Assembly (NCBI RefSeq): GCF_000935025.1 | Contig: NZ_CP010836.1 | Span: forward strand, 62,001-126,000 | Direction of reading: 5' to 3' | Length of the DNA: 64,000 nucleotides | Source: Sphingomonas hengshuiensis | GTDB lineage: Bacteria > Pseudomonadota > Alphaproteobacteria > Sphingomonadales > Sphingomonadaceae | Shown: one piece after another, positions 9,263 through 18,651 of the stretch | Numbering within the stretch: the stretch's first letter is position 1 | Layout: each line of letters starts with the position of its first letter | Position numbers and translations under genes: made by a program | The notes under the pieces: generated by a model | What the model was told of the DNA's origin: nothing | Databases searched by the model: none | What the model saw: the letters and a program-made list of their open reading frames with translations, nothing else

Positions 9263-12200
9263 ATGCTTGTTGAACGACAAGTGCGCAGCAATGGCTTGAG
9301 GGTACTGATCGCCGAGCGCGTTGTGCTGCGGCGGTTGCTTTCCCGTTCCTTCCGGGAAGAAAAATTTGGCGCGTTCGATCATATTGTTCGCGTCGTCGCT
9401 GCGGATGTTAAGCAAGTGGAGGCCATGCTCCTCGCCGGCGGCCTGGAGCGGGCGGTAGCGCGCTACTTGGATCCGGACATCGACGATCTTGAGTTCGTGC
9501 TGGAAGATGCGGAGTCGATAAAGCCGGCCGAAACTGGCCAGGAGGCCCGAAGGCTTGCGATCCGCCTCATCGCCGATTGCGTCGCAATGCTGCGTCTTCT
9601 GCGGTTGCAAGCGGATGTTGATACGGCGCCTTTCAAGGCCAAGGAGCCGCTGCATCAGGTAGCGCGCTGGCTGCGCAAGCTTCGTCCCGACATTTCTCAG
9701 AACCTCTGGCAGATTGGGCGCGGAGAGGTCTCCGACCTTGCCGAGCTCGAAGCCGACGCGGGCACGCGCGTCGAGTTGTACATGTCTGCGTTGCGGTCGT
9801 CCCGCACGGGCCCGATCAATTTGCCAACCCCGGAAGTGGTAGCGCCCCCCCCGGAGGCCAAACGGTCCGGCAAGCCGGCGGCCAAAGCGGAAACGGCGGG
9901 TCGTGCATCCAAGGCTGATGCACCTGCCAAACCCGCACCCGAACCCATTGAAAACAGCTTTCCGGTGTATTTGCGAACCGAGGCCTGTTTCAACGACTAT
10001 CTGCCGACCTTCCGATCGCAGTCGAATGCCCTGGAGCGCGTTGCTCTGCGAGAGCGGTCATGGCGCACGCGCGAATTGCTGGCGCGGACGGCAAGTGAAG
10101 GTATAATGGCCTATGACGCGCTGGTAGATTTTTGCCGCACGATCCGAGGCTATTCGAGTGCGCGCGCAGCGGCGACGCTGTTGGGTTTCGACGCACATCG
10201 CGCGCGCTGCATGGCCTCTCTTGCGCGCATCGTTGCAAATCAAGGGTTGTCTGAGCGCGATGCTACCGACGCCCTCGAGATATACCAGGCCCTGCACGCG
10301 ATCGCGCCGCAGGCGCTGCGCGCGATCGACTATATACAGTTCTGTATATTGAAGCTTGCTCGCGGCGAAATAGATGCGGCGTCGGGACTTTTGGAGCAGT
10401 CCAAGTTAGAACAGGATAATCCGCTAGAGGCGGCGCTGCTCTTTTCCAATATCTTGCGCGCGTACACTCGGCAGGATGCAATGGGCGGCGCCAATTCTTT
10501 TGAGCATCTTCAACCGCTCAACCTGCTTTATCGCAAATATGGAATGGAACCCGTCCGGCGACGGGAGTCGGCCAATCCTTTTTCAGGCCTCCATGCGGGT
10601 CCGCTGGATCATTATATCAATGACGGCCCCAAAGTAACCGTTCTAATGACCACCTACAACCCGACCGTTGACATGTCGGTGGCCGTTAATTCCGTGCTGG
10701 CACAAAGCTGGCGCAATCTTGAACTCATAATAATCGACGACTGTAGCGCGGACGATCTCTTCACCACCGTCAAGGCGTGGGAAGAACGTGACCCTCGCAT
10801 CAAGGTTTTGCGGCAATCGGTCAACGGCGGCACTTATGTCGCGAAGAATCAGGGGCTCGCGGTCGCGGACGGCGAGTTTATAACCTGCCACGATTCCGAC
10901 GACTGGTCGCATCCGCGCAAGATCGAGCATCAGATGGAAACGCTGGCGCGCTCTGATGCGCCGGCTTGCTCGTCGCAATGGGTGCGTGCGTCGCTGGATC
11001 TCGAATTTCTTCTGTTTAGCGGAAGCGGGTTCTTATCGTATGAGAATCCGTCCTCACTACTCTATCGGCGTGACGCGATCCGCGACCGGGTCGGCTTCTA
11101 CGACTCGGTGCGAACCGGCGCCGATTCAGAGATGAAGCACAGGATCGAGACCGTATTCGGCAAGTCCGTTGTCGAGGCGTCTGAAGTGCCGCTGGCATTC
11201 GGCCTGGTTCACGACGGGGCGCTTACCGCGAATACCCTCGGTCGCGGCTGGTTTTCACCCGAGCGCCGCTTCTATCGCAGCGCGTGGCGCGCATGGCATG
11301 ACCGGATTGCAGAGGGTTCGGACGACCCGTATCTGCCGCTGGAGACCTTGCCCCGACGTTTCGAGGTCCCGCCAGGCATCAGGCCGAATCGTCCCGAGCC
11401 CAAGCCGGAGGGGCATCGGGAGCAGTTCGATGTCGTAATGATCAGCGATTTTCGCATGGGCGGGGGCAATACCATGTCCACGCTTGAGGAAATTCTTGCG
11501 CAGAACAAGGGGGGGCTGCGAACCGCGATCTGCCAGGTAGGGGCGTTTCGTAAAGGCTTCTTTCACAAGGAGTTTATCGATTCCAAGGTTCAGGAGGCCG
11601 TGTCTGCGGGCTTGGTGGAATGGATCGATCTGAGCGAGCAGGTGGACACCAAGCTGCTGACGATTCGCTATCCCGGGGTCTTTCAGTTCGCGGATAGGCT
11701 GGAGAGCGGTATCCAGCCGGAAACGGTTATGGTCATCCTCAATCAGCCGCCCGCCGAGGCAAACTCGCTGGACCGCCGCTACGATGTCGAGGATTGTCGC
11801 GCCAATATCGACCGCATCTTCGGCCGCCAGCAGAAATGGGCGCCGATCGGTCCAGCGGTGAGAGACGCAATAGATCCTGCCAGCGCAATTGGTCTCCTGA
11901 CCGAAAGCGATTGGGTGAACATCGTTGACGTCAGCGAGTATTCGGGCCCTCGTAGCGGGTTCGTAGGCGATCGCCCGGTGCTCGGGCGTCACGGCCGTGA
12001 CGATTACTCAAAATGGCCCGAGACGCGGGAAGCTGTCTTTCAGGCGTATCCAGATACCCCCGATTTCGCAGTCAGGATTCTGGGCGGTGCGGCATCGTTG
12101 AAGCCGTTGATCGGAGAGCAGGTCCCTGACAACTGGACGGTGCTGGAATTCAATTCTGTAAGAGTACCGAAATATCTTGAAACTATCGACTTTTTTGTGT

Positions 12201-12493
12201 TCCATCACCATCCAGCACGTATCGAGGCGTTCGGGCGAACTGTGATCGAGGCGATGGCGGCGGGGTGCGTTGCCATCCTGCCCCCAAGCTTTCGGCCGCT
12301 GTTCCAGGATAGCGTGATTTACTGTTCGCCGGCAGAAGTTAAAGCTGTCGCAATTAATTTATATAAAGATTTGGAGAGGTTTAAGCACTTAAGCAAAAAG
12401 GGCTATGATTTCGTTTGTAAAAATTTCGGATACGAAGCGCATTCTTCGAGACTAAATTTGCTGGGAGTTGGCTCTCGCGTAATAGGCGATTAA
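9263..12493 (+). CDS. Large bifunctional glycosyltransferase (GT2 + GT-B), paralogue
   Basis: 1076 aa. Residues 1-190 are helical and unrecognised. An Ala/Pro/Lys linker (about 190-230) and a helical repeat-like section follow. A GT2 domain begins at about 457 (KVTVLMTTYNPTVDM, then IIIDDCSADDL, then CHDSDDWSHPRKIEHQ). A GT-B-like domain begins at about 722 (FDVVMISDFRMGGGNTM) and carries LGRHGRDDYSKWPETR and IEAFGRTVIEAMAAGCVAIL. The SDDWSHP, WRNLE and E-x7-E landmarks match the protein at 1674, so the two are paralogues with different N-termini. The last 60 codons are visibly AT-richer. Likely role: surface glycan assembly; specificity unknown. Confidence 0.85.
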   Translation: MLVERQVRSNGLRVLIAERVVLRRLLSRSFREEKFGAFDHIVRVVAADVKQVEAMLLAGGLERAVARYLDPDIDDLEFVLEDAESIKPAETGQEARRLAIRLIADCVAMLRLLRLQADVDTAPFKAKEPLHQVARWLRKLRPDISQNLWQIGRGEVSDLAELEADAGTRVELYMSALRSSRTGPINLPTPEVVAPPPEAKRSGKPAAKAETAGRASKADAPAKPAPEPIENSFPVYLRTEACFNDYLPTFRSQSNALERVALRERSWRTRELLARTASEGIMAYDALVDFCRTIRGYSSARAAATLLGFDAHRARCMASLARIVANQGLSERDATDALEIYQALHAIAPQALRAIDYIQFCILKLARGEIDAASGLLEQSKLEQDNPLEAALLFSNILRAYTRQDAMGGANSFEHLQPLNLLYRKYGMEPVRRRESANPFSGLHAGPLDHYINDGPKVTVLMTTYNPTVDMSVAVNSVLAQSWRNLELIIIDDCSADDLFTTVKAWEERDPRIKVLRQSVNGGTYVAKNQGLAVADGEFITCHDSDDWSHPRKIEHQMETLARSDAPACSSQWVRASLDLEFLLFSGSGFLSYENPSSLLYRRDAIRDRVGFYDSVRTGADSEMKHRIETVFGKSVVEASEVPLAFGLVHDGALTANTLGRGWFSPERRFYRSAWRAWHDRIAEGSDDPYLPLETLPRRFEVPPGIRPNRPEPKPEGHREQFDVVMISDFRMGGGNTMSTLEEILAQNKGGLRTAICQVGAFRKGFFHKEFIDSKVQEAVSAGLVEWIDLSEQVDTKLLTIRYPGVFQFADRLESGIQPETVMVILNQPPAEANSLDRRYDVEDCRANIDRIFGRQQKWAPIGPAVRDAIDPASAIGLLTESDWVNIVDVSEYSGPRSGFVGDRPVLGRHGRDDYSKWPETREAVFQAYPDTPDFAVRILGGAASLKPLIGEQVPDNWTVLEFNSVRVPKYLETIDFFVFHHHPARIEAFGRTVIEAMAAGCVAILPPSFRPLFQDSVIYCSPAEVKAVAINLYKDLERFKHLSKKGYDFVCKNFGYEAHSSRLNLLGVGSRVIGD

Positions 12494-12525
12494 ATCCCGG
12501 CGATATTTCAGATTAGGGGGTTTTT

Positions 12526-13497
12526 ATGAAGCAGATTGTGGTGCCGGAGCTTGACCATTTTCTTCGCGAAAAGGTCGACAAAGAACTGCAAAATTATCCG
12601 TCGTTGATGTCTGCAAATGAAAAGATGCTTTTGTATACGCTGGCCGCGAAAGTATATACTGGGGAAGGCTACATCGTCGATGGCGGCGTGTATCTTGGCG
12701 GTTCGACGTTCAGCCTGGCCAAGGGTCTTGCCGACAACATACGGGTAAAGCTGCCCGACGGCAAAACGATTCATTCTTATGATCGCTTCCAAGTGCAGGA
12801 ATCTTTGATCAAGCATCTGCAGCGTAGTTCGACGCTGGCGAAGATTGGTGATGTTGCGCTCGAAAAAGGCGACGACTTTCTTCCTGTGGTGCAGGAACTG
12901 ACGAAAGAGTATAGCGAGTATATAGAGTTCCATCCGGGCGACATATTGGATGCCGAGGTTCCGGGGCCTATCGAAATAGCATATTGGCATGTGCTGAAGA
13001 ACGCTGAAATCGACGCGAGTGTCTTCGACAAGTTTGTTCCCCATTTCATCTCAGGCAAAACTATCATTGTATTCCAGGAGTATTTTTTCGAAGGGTTGCC
13101 CTTTGTTAAGATCCGGCAGGAGTATTTTGCCGATTATTTCGAGTTTCTGGGTGAATCGGGTGCAGCGGCGGTTTTCCGGTTTAAGAAAGCGCTTCCGAAG
13201 CGTGCCTTTTCCGGCGATCCGATCGCCAAGCTTTCGTCGTACGAGCGCTGCGCCCTCATTGATCAGGCCGCAGCACGAACGGTGGTTCCCGATCGGAAGC
13301 TCCTCGTGGAACTGTCAAAAATTCCGATTATCACAAAGGAGCAAGGGCAGCGGGAGGCGGTTCGGGCGTTGGAAGACATCGAGACGCGGTACCATCGTCA
13401 GATCCTCGATGCGGCGCTTCCCGGCAGCGGCGAAAGCCATTTGCTGCGCGCGTGGCGCAAGATCGCACAAAAGGTGCGCGCTGAAGTAGCGGCGTGA
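12526..13497 (+). CDS. Methyltransferase-like protein of the glycan island
   Basis: 323 aa, ATG preceded by AGGGGG. The stretch GYIVDGGVYLGGSTFSLAKG (about 48-67) has the shape of the first strand and glycine loop of a class I SAM-binding fold. IHSYDRF further on fits the second strand. FISGKTIIVFQEYFFEGLPF (about 180-200) resembles the region after strand 5 of TylF/FkbM-like enzymes. I do not recognise a named family. It begins 32 bases after the 1076-aa glycosyltransferase and is probably cotranscribed, so methylation or another modification of a glycan is a reasonable but unproven guess. Confidence 0.55.
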   Translation: MKQIVVPELDHFLREKVDKELQNYPSLMSANEKMLLYTLAAKVYTGEGYIVDGGVYLGGSTFSLAKGLADNIRVKLPDGKTIHSYDRFQVQESLIKHLQRSSTLAKIGDVALEKGDDFLPVVQELTKEYSEYIEFHPGDILDAEVPGPIEIAYWHVLKNAEIDASVFDKFVPHFISGKTIIVFQEYFFEGLPFVKIRQEYFADYFEFLGESGAAAVFRFKKALPKRAFSGDPIAKLSSYERCALIDQAAARTVVPDRKLLVELSKIPIITKEQGQREAVRALEDIETRYHRQILDAALPGSGESHLLRAWRKIAQKVRAEVAA

Positions 13498-13507
13498 AGT
13501 GACGGCT

Positions 13508-13538
13508 CGGCGGTCGCGGCTTATTGCCGCGACCGCCG
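13508..13538 (+). terminator. Strong hairpin after the glycosyltransferase operon
   Basis: A perfect 13-bp stem (CGGCGGTCGCGGC with its complement) closes a TTATT loop, starting 10 bases after the stop at 13497. There is no T-run after it, so it may act as a weak terminator or as an mRNA 3' stabiliser. Confidence 0.5.
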
Positions 13539-13985
13539 GGCCGCACCGGATTCGTTCGGGTGGTGGAGTCTCGTGGTCGTTATTGCCGGCAATCGGCGGT
13601 TGACACGCCGCCGCCGAGATAAGCCCTTGCGTCTGTACGCACTCGTCAAATCCTCTTTACTCAGGTCAACGAACAGGGCGGACTCTCTGGTGGTTGATCC
13701 GACTGGTTGGTCCAGGACCGGACGGCAGGCCGCAGGCCCTATCGACGCAAGAACGGCGCTGCTCTGCGGCAACAAGCGCGAACGCCTTCTTGACTGGCTA
13801 GGTGTTATCTCAGTTTTGAGGACGTCGACCGAAAACGATGATCACCCGAATACAACGAGCGAGCGAACCGCAGTCATACGTGTAGCGCATAGCGCTCTGC
13901 GTGACAGACTAATGATCTAACATCTTCCAAGTTTAAATTCAGTGACGGCAAAACAAGATAAATGGCACCGAGAAGGGGACGATTA
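13539..13985. other. Noncoding stretch before the FkbM gene
   Basis: About 450 bases. A 115-codon plus-strand frame (13573-13920) has no ribosome site and atypical residue use, so I see no gene. The right-hand 70 bases turn AT-rich (TTTAAATTC near 13931) and probably hold the promoter of the FkbM gene. Confidence 0.4.
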
Positions 13986-14837
13986 ATGAAAATTGCCACA
14001 TTCCAAAATGAACTTGGAGTTTTTTCAAAGGCGACGAAGCCTCGGATTGGAATTCTGCTTAGGAGAGAGATTCCCCAGATAAGAATGATATTAGCAACAA
14101 TCGCTCAGCATAAATCTAATATATTTTTGGATATCGGCGCCAACGTAGGTATATATTCATCAGTCATTCAGAAATTCTCGAATATCGAAGAAGTACATGC
14201 GTTCGAGGCCTCCCCCGCGTCCTTTAAAGAAATGCGCACTAACTTTGATCTTCAAGGGTTCAGTGAGATTCGCGCCCACGAGATTGCGCTAACAAACTTC
14301 GATGGTGAGGTAAAATTCTCTGACCTAGAGGCGCTTTCCGGAGTTAACGCGATTGTAGAAAGCGACAACGTGGGAGGCGAAATACCCACCGTGACGGTCC
14401 CAGCGGCAAAGATCGACTCAATCTTTCAGATGAACGGGCAGCGTATAGCGATTAAGCTCGACGTCGAGGGCCATGAGGTGCAGGTACTGGAAGGTGCGCG
14501 GCAGCTTCTCGAAGCAAACGACTGCGTTTTGCAAGTCGAGATTTTGACAAAGCAGAACGATCTAGAATGTACAGATTTCTTGGCGGGGCGCGGGTACGAA
14601 AGGGCTCTTCATATATACAATGATCATTATTTTATTCGGAAAGGAAACGAGGCGCTGCGCGAAACTATGCGTGATGAAGCGTTCGTTGCTTTTGATAGCC
14701 TAATGCACATGTACCTAGACCTGAGCCGCGTAAGCGGTAAGGTCAGCAGCGACGTAAAAAAATTTCTTACGAGGCATCCGGAGCATGCGCAGCATTTTCC
14801 TACTCGCAAGATGCCCGAGCGCCCCATTTTGAAGTAA
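13986..14837 (+). CDS. FkbM-family methyltransferase
   Basis: 283 aa. The start at 13986 is preferred over the ATG at 13962 because AAGGGG sits seven bases before it. FLDIGANVGIYSS (about 47-59) is the SAM-binding motif I, VHAFEASPASFKEMR holds the acidic ribose-binding Glu, and IKLDVEGHEVQVLEGARQLL (about 155-174) is the family's signature C-terminal block. FkbM proteins O-methylate sugars or polyketides; here the setting beside glycosyltransferases suggests a surface glycan. Codon use and composition are AT-richer than the chromosome core, consistent with transfer. Confidence 0.85.
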   Translation: MKIATFQNELGVFSKATKPRIGILLRREIPQIRMILATIAQHKSNIFLDIGANVGIYSSVIQKFSNIEEVHAFEASPASFKEMRTNFDLQGFSEIRAHEIALTNFDGEVKFSDLEALSGVNAIVESDNVGGEIPTVTVPAAKIDSIFQMNGQRIAIKLDVEGHEVQVLEGARQLLEANDCVLQVEILTKQNDLECTDFLAGRGYERALHIYNDHYFIRKGNEALRETMRDEAFVAFDSLMHMYLDLSRVSGKVSSDVKKFLTRHPEHAQHFPTRKMPERPILK

Positions 14838-14838
14838 T

Positions 14839-15846
14839 TTAGACTGGGCGAGGTTTGAGGCGTTTTCGGTGCAGTCTAGCCACCTCAAACCTCGCCCTTT
14901 CCTGATCAGCTAGAGCGTTGAAGTGCCTTTCCAGTTTATCAAGCGCGCTGGTTGCTTCTGTCAGCGAGTCGAAGAGGCCGTGCTTCATCCACACTGCGAG
15001 AGTTAGCTCTCTATCCTCCGGAGGTAGTGCGATTAGATGTTTGCGGTGGATGCCGAAACACCAAAAGCGGGAATCGCCCTTTAGCCCACGCCTCAGCGCC
15101 GCACGACGTTGCTCGGTAGTTCCGATGCGCATAGTAAATAATCCGTTCGGACCATCGACTAAGTGCATGGATTGTGTTTGATTTGCGACCAACCGCGCAT
15201 AGTAAAGGGTAAATTCGGTACTACGATCGCTCTTCGTGTCGAAAAACTTAACGAGATCCATGCCCTCCCTCGCTGTGATTTCCTGAACCATCTCCCTGAC
15301 GGTGCATGCATGCATAATAAAAGGCGGGGCGCTAGCGGGAGATCGTTCGGAAGCAGCGGCAGGGTTGGCATCAAAATATCTTAAGCTATCTTCCAGCCAC
15401 GGAGCCTGATCTGGTCGGGCCTCAACGAATGGCTTGATTGGCCTGCCATGATCATCGAAGAGATCAATAACATCGATCGGCGATACAATATGATGTTTCG
15501 CGTCGAGAGTAAGGTAGTACGTCGATTCGACAAAACGTGCAGCTTCTAGCTTACACGCCTGCTGAGAAAGCCATCCAACTGTGGCTTTATATTCGCTGAT
15601 ATCCCTAACGGTCTTGATAATAACCTTGTCGGCCAAGCTGCCATAAAGTGGAACAACGGACTTCAGAATCGAGTTCTCTAGCTGACCCGAATCATACTCA
15701 TTTATAAATATGACTATGCTTCCGATTAGATCCTTCGGAACGAACCGGGCGATTGACCTAGCTTGAAGGGCCAACAATGGTTCTTCGTCCGTAAATACAA
15801 CCGTAACTATGTCAAGCCGTGTATCCCTCGAAGCGGTCTCGGGCAT
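14839..15846 (-). CDS. DUF6492-type protein, glycosyltransferase-like
   Basis: 335 aa from the ATG at 15846, which has AGGTGAG upstream; the frame is open 45 codons further but without a ribosome site. It opens with RLDIVTVVFTDEEPLLALQA, has a Rossmann-like first half, YYLTLDAKHHIVSPID (a DxK-type motif where glycosyltransferases have DxD), and FIMHACTVREMVQEI. This matches my memory of DUF6492 proteins, which sit in polysaccharide loci and look like GT-A enzymes. Its activity is unknown. It is convergent with the FkbM gene (stops one base apart). Confidence 0.6.
   Translation of the reverse strand: MPETASRDTRLDIVTVVFTDEEPLLALQARSIARFVPKDLIGSIVIFINEYDSGQLENSILKSVVPLYGSLADKVIIKTVRDISEYKATVGWLSQQACKLEAARFVESTYYLTLDAKHHIVSPIDVIDLFDDHGRPIKPFVEARPDQAPWLEDSLRYFDANPAAASERSPASAPPFIMHACTVREMVQEITAREGMDLVKFFDTKSDRSTEFTLYYARLVANQTQSMHLVDGPNGLFTMRIGTTEQRRAALRRGLKGDSRFWCFGIHRKHLIALPPEDRELTLAVWMKHGLFDSLTEATSALDKLERHFNALADQERARFEVARLHRKRLKPRPV
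14846..14897. terminator. Inverted repeat at a convergent gene junction
   Basis: GGGCGAGGTTTGAGG at 14846-14860 is exactly inverted at 14883-14897, with a 22-base loop and TTT following on the plus strand. It sits just after the FkbM stop and inside the last codons of the opposing gene. It could terminate plus-strand transcription; the long loop makes this uncertain. Confidence 0.4.
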
Positions 15847-16149
15847 TTTTCTTCTCACCTCGCTGTCGATCCCACGGAGCTTTTCTAGCCCGCAGGCGTA
15901 GAGTCTGCTTACTGCTGCCCCGGGACGGTGACAAGCAGACCCAGGCGATCTGGCTATCGCCTGAAGGATTCCGGACATCACCTATCCAGCTACGGTTGCG
16001 CGTCGCCTCAAATCGGGAGTCCGTTGGCTGGTACCATAAATACATAGGTGGTGAACCCATAAAGTGATGCCGGTGGACGCAGGGTTCTCTCGGGCATAAG
16101 CTTCTGCAATGGAGAGCGACGGCGCTGGTGTTCGCAGGCGGATGCGGGA
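15847..16149. other. Gap upstream of the DUF6492 gene
   Basis: About 300 bases between the DUF6492 start and the IS5 fragment. It presumably contains the minus-strand promoter and part of the decayed IS5 element. No gene or clear motif is seen. Confidence 0.3.
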
Positions 16150-16340
16150 AGGCGTAATTGCCTTGGCACACCCTTGAAGTCAGAGACCTCCGCGCCGGTG
16201 AGGGCGACTGCCATGGGCAAGCCGAGCGCATTGATGCGGAGATGGATCTTGGGCGTAAGGCCACCTTTTGAGCGGCCAAGACCCTGACGCGGAGTTTCCC
16301 TTTAGCACCGGCTGAACACTGATGTGCCCGGATCACATCC
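16150..16340 (-). pseudogene. IS5-family transposase fragment
   Basis: The minus strand reads VIRAHQCSAGAKG and then, after a frame change, GRSKGGLTPKIHLRINALGL followed by PMAVALTGAEVSDFKGVP. This is the central DDE region of an IS5-family (IS427-like) transposase. Both ends are gone. The fragment marks the right edge of the accessory island, 100 bases before the kdp genes. Confidence 0.65.
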
Positions 16341-16444
16341 CGCGCGGCTTTACGCTTCCTTTATGCCGGCGCTGACCTTCCCCGTGGAACCTTAACCCGG
16401 CTTTGCACCACATCGCGCCTTCGAAACCCGAAGGAGTGCGCGCA

Positions 16445-16750
16445 ATGCCGGCTATCGCAGGCCCTCTCGAACCATCCCGGCGCCTGAGCGCGGTCGACGC
16501 TGCGTTGCGCGGTGCCGGGATCGCGCTGCTTGCATTCTGTGCGACGACCAGCCTGTGGCTGTGCCGCGCCGTGCAGCACGCCCCCGCCCATCCGCCGACC
16601 GCCCGCGAAGTGGCGGGTGCCGCCAGTGCGGTTCTCGGCTGGTCCTTCGGCTGGGCGCTGCTGGTCGAGGGGCGGGGGCTGTTCGCCCGTGTCCCCGTTC
16701 CCCCGCGCCACGCCCGTTTCGTCCCTCACGAACAAAGGAGCCTGACGTGA
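16445..16750 (+). CDS. Small membrane protein at the head of the kdp operon
   Basis: 101 aa. The ATG at 16445 has GAAGGAG upstream and is preferred over the earlier ATG at 16403. Two hydrophobic segments (GIALLAFCATTSLWLC and VAGAASAVLGWSFGWALL) are linked by a Pro/His-rich loop, with a basic C-terminus. It overlaps the next ORF by four bases (GTGA), so it is translationally coupled to the kdp genes. I do not recognise a family. A role in Kdp assembly or K+ sensing is conceivable from position only. Confidence 0.55.
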   Translation: MPAIAGPLEPSRRLSAVDAALRGAGIALLAFCATTSLWLCRAVQHAPAHPPTAREVAGAASAVLGWSFGWALLVEGRGLFARVPVPPRHARFVPHEQRSLT

Positions 16751-16830
16751 CCGATCTCCTGTGGCTGGCGGTGCTGGCGGGGCTCGCCCTGCTGACCTTC
16801 GCCTATATCCGCCTGTGCGACCAGGCATGA
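16747..16830 (+). CDS. 27-aa single-span peptide before kdpF
   Basis: GTG start overlapping the previous stop, with an AAAGGAG about 7 bases upstream. The peptide MTDLLWLAVLAGLALLTFAY followed by IRLCDQA is one transmembrane helix with a short polar tail. I recall similar tiny ORFs, with a helix ending in an RLC-D/E pattern, just upstream of kdpF in several phyla, so conservation rather than chance is likely. Function unknown. It is separated from kdpF by 10 bases. Confidence 0.6.
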   Translation: MTDLLWLAVLAGLALLTFAYIRLCDQA

Positions 16831-16840
16831 GGACCCTCCC

Positions 16841-16930
16841 ATGACTCTGTCCCTCGCGCTCGCCGGGCTGACTGCGCTCGGCCTTCTCGTCTATCTCGTG
16901 GCCGTGCTCGTCCGGCCCGAAAATTTCTGA
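16841..16930 (+). CDS. kdpF: KdpF, small subunit of the K+-transporting ATPase
   Basis: 29 aa, one transmembrane helix ending in LVYLVAVLVRPENF; the RPE-F ending is the hallmark of KdpF. KdpF is the lipid-like stabilising peptide of the KdpFABC complex in the inner membrane. It lies 12 bases before kdpA. Confidence 0.85.
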   Translation: MTLSLALAGLTALGLLVYLVAVLVRPENF

Positions 16931-16942
16931 TCGGACCCGACC

Positions 16943-18646
16943 ATGACTTTTGCCGGATGGGCGATGATCGCCATGTTCGTCGCGATCCTCGTCGCGCTTG
17001 CCAGGCCCGTCGGCGGCTGGCTGTTCGCGCTGTACGAGGGACGCACCACGCCGCTCCACCGCGTTCTCGGCCCCGTCGAGCGCGGCTTTTACCGTCTTGC
17101 CGGGATCGACCCGACTGCCGAGCAGGGCTGGCGTCGCTATGCCGTGCACCTGCTGGTGTTCCAGCTCGCGCTGCTGCTGTTCACCTATGCGGTGTTGCGC
17201 CTCCAGGGCGTGCTGCCGATGAACCCGCGCGGGCTGGCGGGGCTTGGCGCCGACGGCGCGATGAATGTCGCGATCAGCTTCACCACCAACACCAACTGGC
17301 AATGGTATTCGGGCGAAGTCGCGCTGTCGAACTTCAGCCAGATGTTCGGGCTGGTGATCCATAATTTCCTGAGCGCCGCGACTGGCATTGCCGTTGCCTT
17401 CGCGCTGTTCCGCGGTTTCGCGCGGCGGCAGGCGAGCGGCGTCGGCAATTTCTGGGCCGATGTCACGCGCGTCACGCTGTACCTGCTGCTGCCGGTCAGC
17501 ATCGTCTATGCGCTGTACCTGATCTGGAGCGGGGTGCCGCAGACCTTTGCGTGGAGCGCGGACGCGACCACGCTGGAGGGCGCGCGCCAGACGATCGCGC
17601 TGGGCCCGGTGGCCAGCCAGGAAGCGATCAAGATGCTGGGCACCAATGGCGGCGGCTTCTTCAACGCCAATTCGGCGCACCCGTTCGAAAACCCGAACGC
17701 GATCACGAACTTCGTCCAGATGCTGTCGATCTTCGTGCTCGGCGTCGGGCTGACCAACACCTTCGGCCGGGCGGTGGGCAATCCGCGCCAGGGCTGGGCG
17801 ATCCTGTCGGCGATGCTGGTGCTGTTCGTCGCCGGCGTGGCCGTGACCTATTGGCAGGAAGCCGCGGGCAACCCGGTGCTCCACCATCTGGGCGTCGCGG
17901 GCGGCAATATGGAGGGCAAGGAGGTCCGCTTCGGCATCGCCGGGTCGGCGCTGTTCTCGGTCGTCACCACCGCGGCGTCGTGCGGCGCAGTCAATGCGAT
18001 GCACGACAGCTTCACCGCCCTGGGCGGGATGATCCCGCTGTTCAACATGCAGCTGGGCGAAGTCGTGGTCGGCGGCGTCGGCGCGGGCATCTATGGCTTC
18101 CTGCTGTTCGCGATCCTCGCGGTGTTCGTCGCCGGGCTGATGGTGGGCCGCACCCCCGAATATGTGGGCAAGAAGATCGAGGCGCGCGAGGTCAAGCTCG
18201 CAGTGCTCGCCATCGCCGCGCTGCCTTTGTGCATCCTGGGCTTCACCGCGCTGGCATCGGTGCTGCCGCAGGGGCTGGCCGGGCCGCTCAACAAGGGGCC
18301 GCATGGGTTTACCGAGATTCTCTATGCCTTCTCGTCGGCGGCGGCGAACAACGGCTCGGCCTTTGCGGGGATCAGTTCGGGTACGCCCTTTTATAACGGG
18401 TTGCTGGCGGTCGCGATGTGGATCGGGCGGTTCTTCATCATCGTTCCGGTGCTCGCGGTGGCGGGCAGCCTCGCGGCCAAGACGACTCACCCTGAATCGG
18501 CGGGTTCGTTCCCGACCACCGGGCCGCTTTGGATCGGGTTGCTGGTGGGCATCATCCTGATCGTGGGCGGGCTCACCTTCCTCCCCGGCCTCGCGCTTGG
18601 ACCGATCGCCGATCATGTCGCGATGGTTCGCGGCCAGCTCTTCTGA
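16943..18646 (+). CDS. kdpA: KdpA, K+-binding channel subunit
   Basis: 567 aa, full length. It is the potassium-selective pore of the KdpFABC high-affinity uptake ATPase. All four pore-loop filter regions are present: [48 protein letters not shown] and [14 protein letters not shown]. About ten hydrophobic segments are seen. The start ATG is 12 bases after kdpF. The large minus-strand frame opposite this gene is a shadow. Confidence 0.97.
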   Translation: MTFAGWAMIAMFVAILVALARPVGGWLFALYEGRTTPLHRVLGPVERGFYRLAGIDPTAEQGWRRYAVHLLVFQLALLLFTYAVLRLQGVLPMNPRGLAGLGADGAMNVAISFTTNTNWQWYSGEVALSNFSQMFGLVIHNFLSAATGIAVAFALFRGFARRQASGVGNFWADVTRVTLYLLLPVSIVYALYLIWSGVPQTFAWSADATTLEGARQTIALGPVASQEAIKMLGTNGGGFFNANSAHPFENPNAITNFVQMLSIFVLGVGLTNTFGRAVGNPRQGWAILSAMLVLFVAGVAVTYWQEAAGNPVLHHLGVAGGNMEGKEVRFGIAGSALFSVVTTAASCGAVNAMHDSFTALGGMIPLFNMQLGEVVVGGVGAGIYGFLLFAILAVFVAGLMVGRTPEYVGKKIEAREVKLAVLAIAALPLCILGFTALASVLPQGLAGPLNKGPHGFTEILYAFSSAAANNGSAFAGISSGTPFYNGLLAVAMWIGRFFIIVPVLAVAGSLAAKTTHPESAGSFPTTGPLWIGLLVGIILIVGGLTFLPGLALGPIADHVAMVRGQLF

Positions 18647-18651
18647 AGGCA

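Noticed and set aside
13573..13920. 115-codon frame between the methyltransferase genes
   Set aside because: No ribosome site, no hydrophobic core pattern, and it ends in AT-rich promoter-like sequence.
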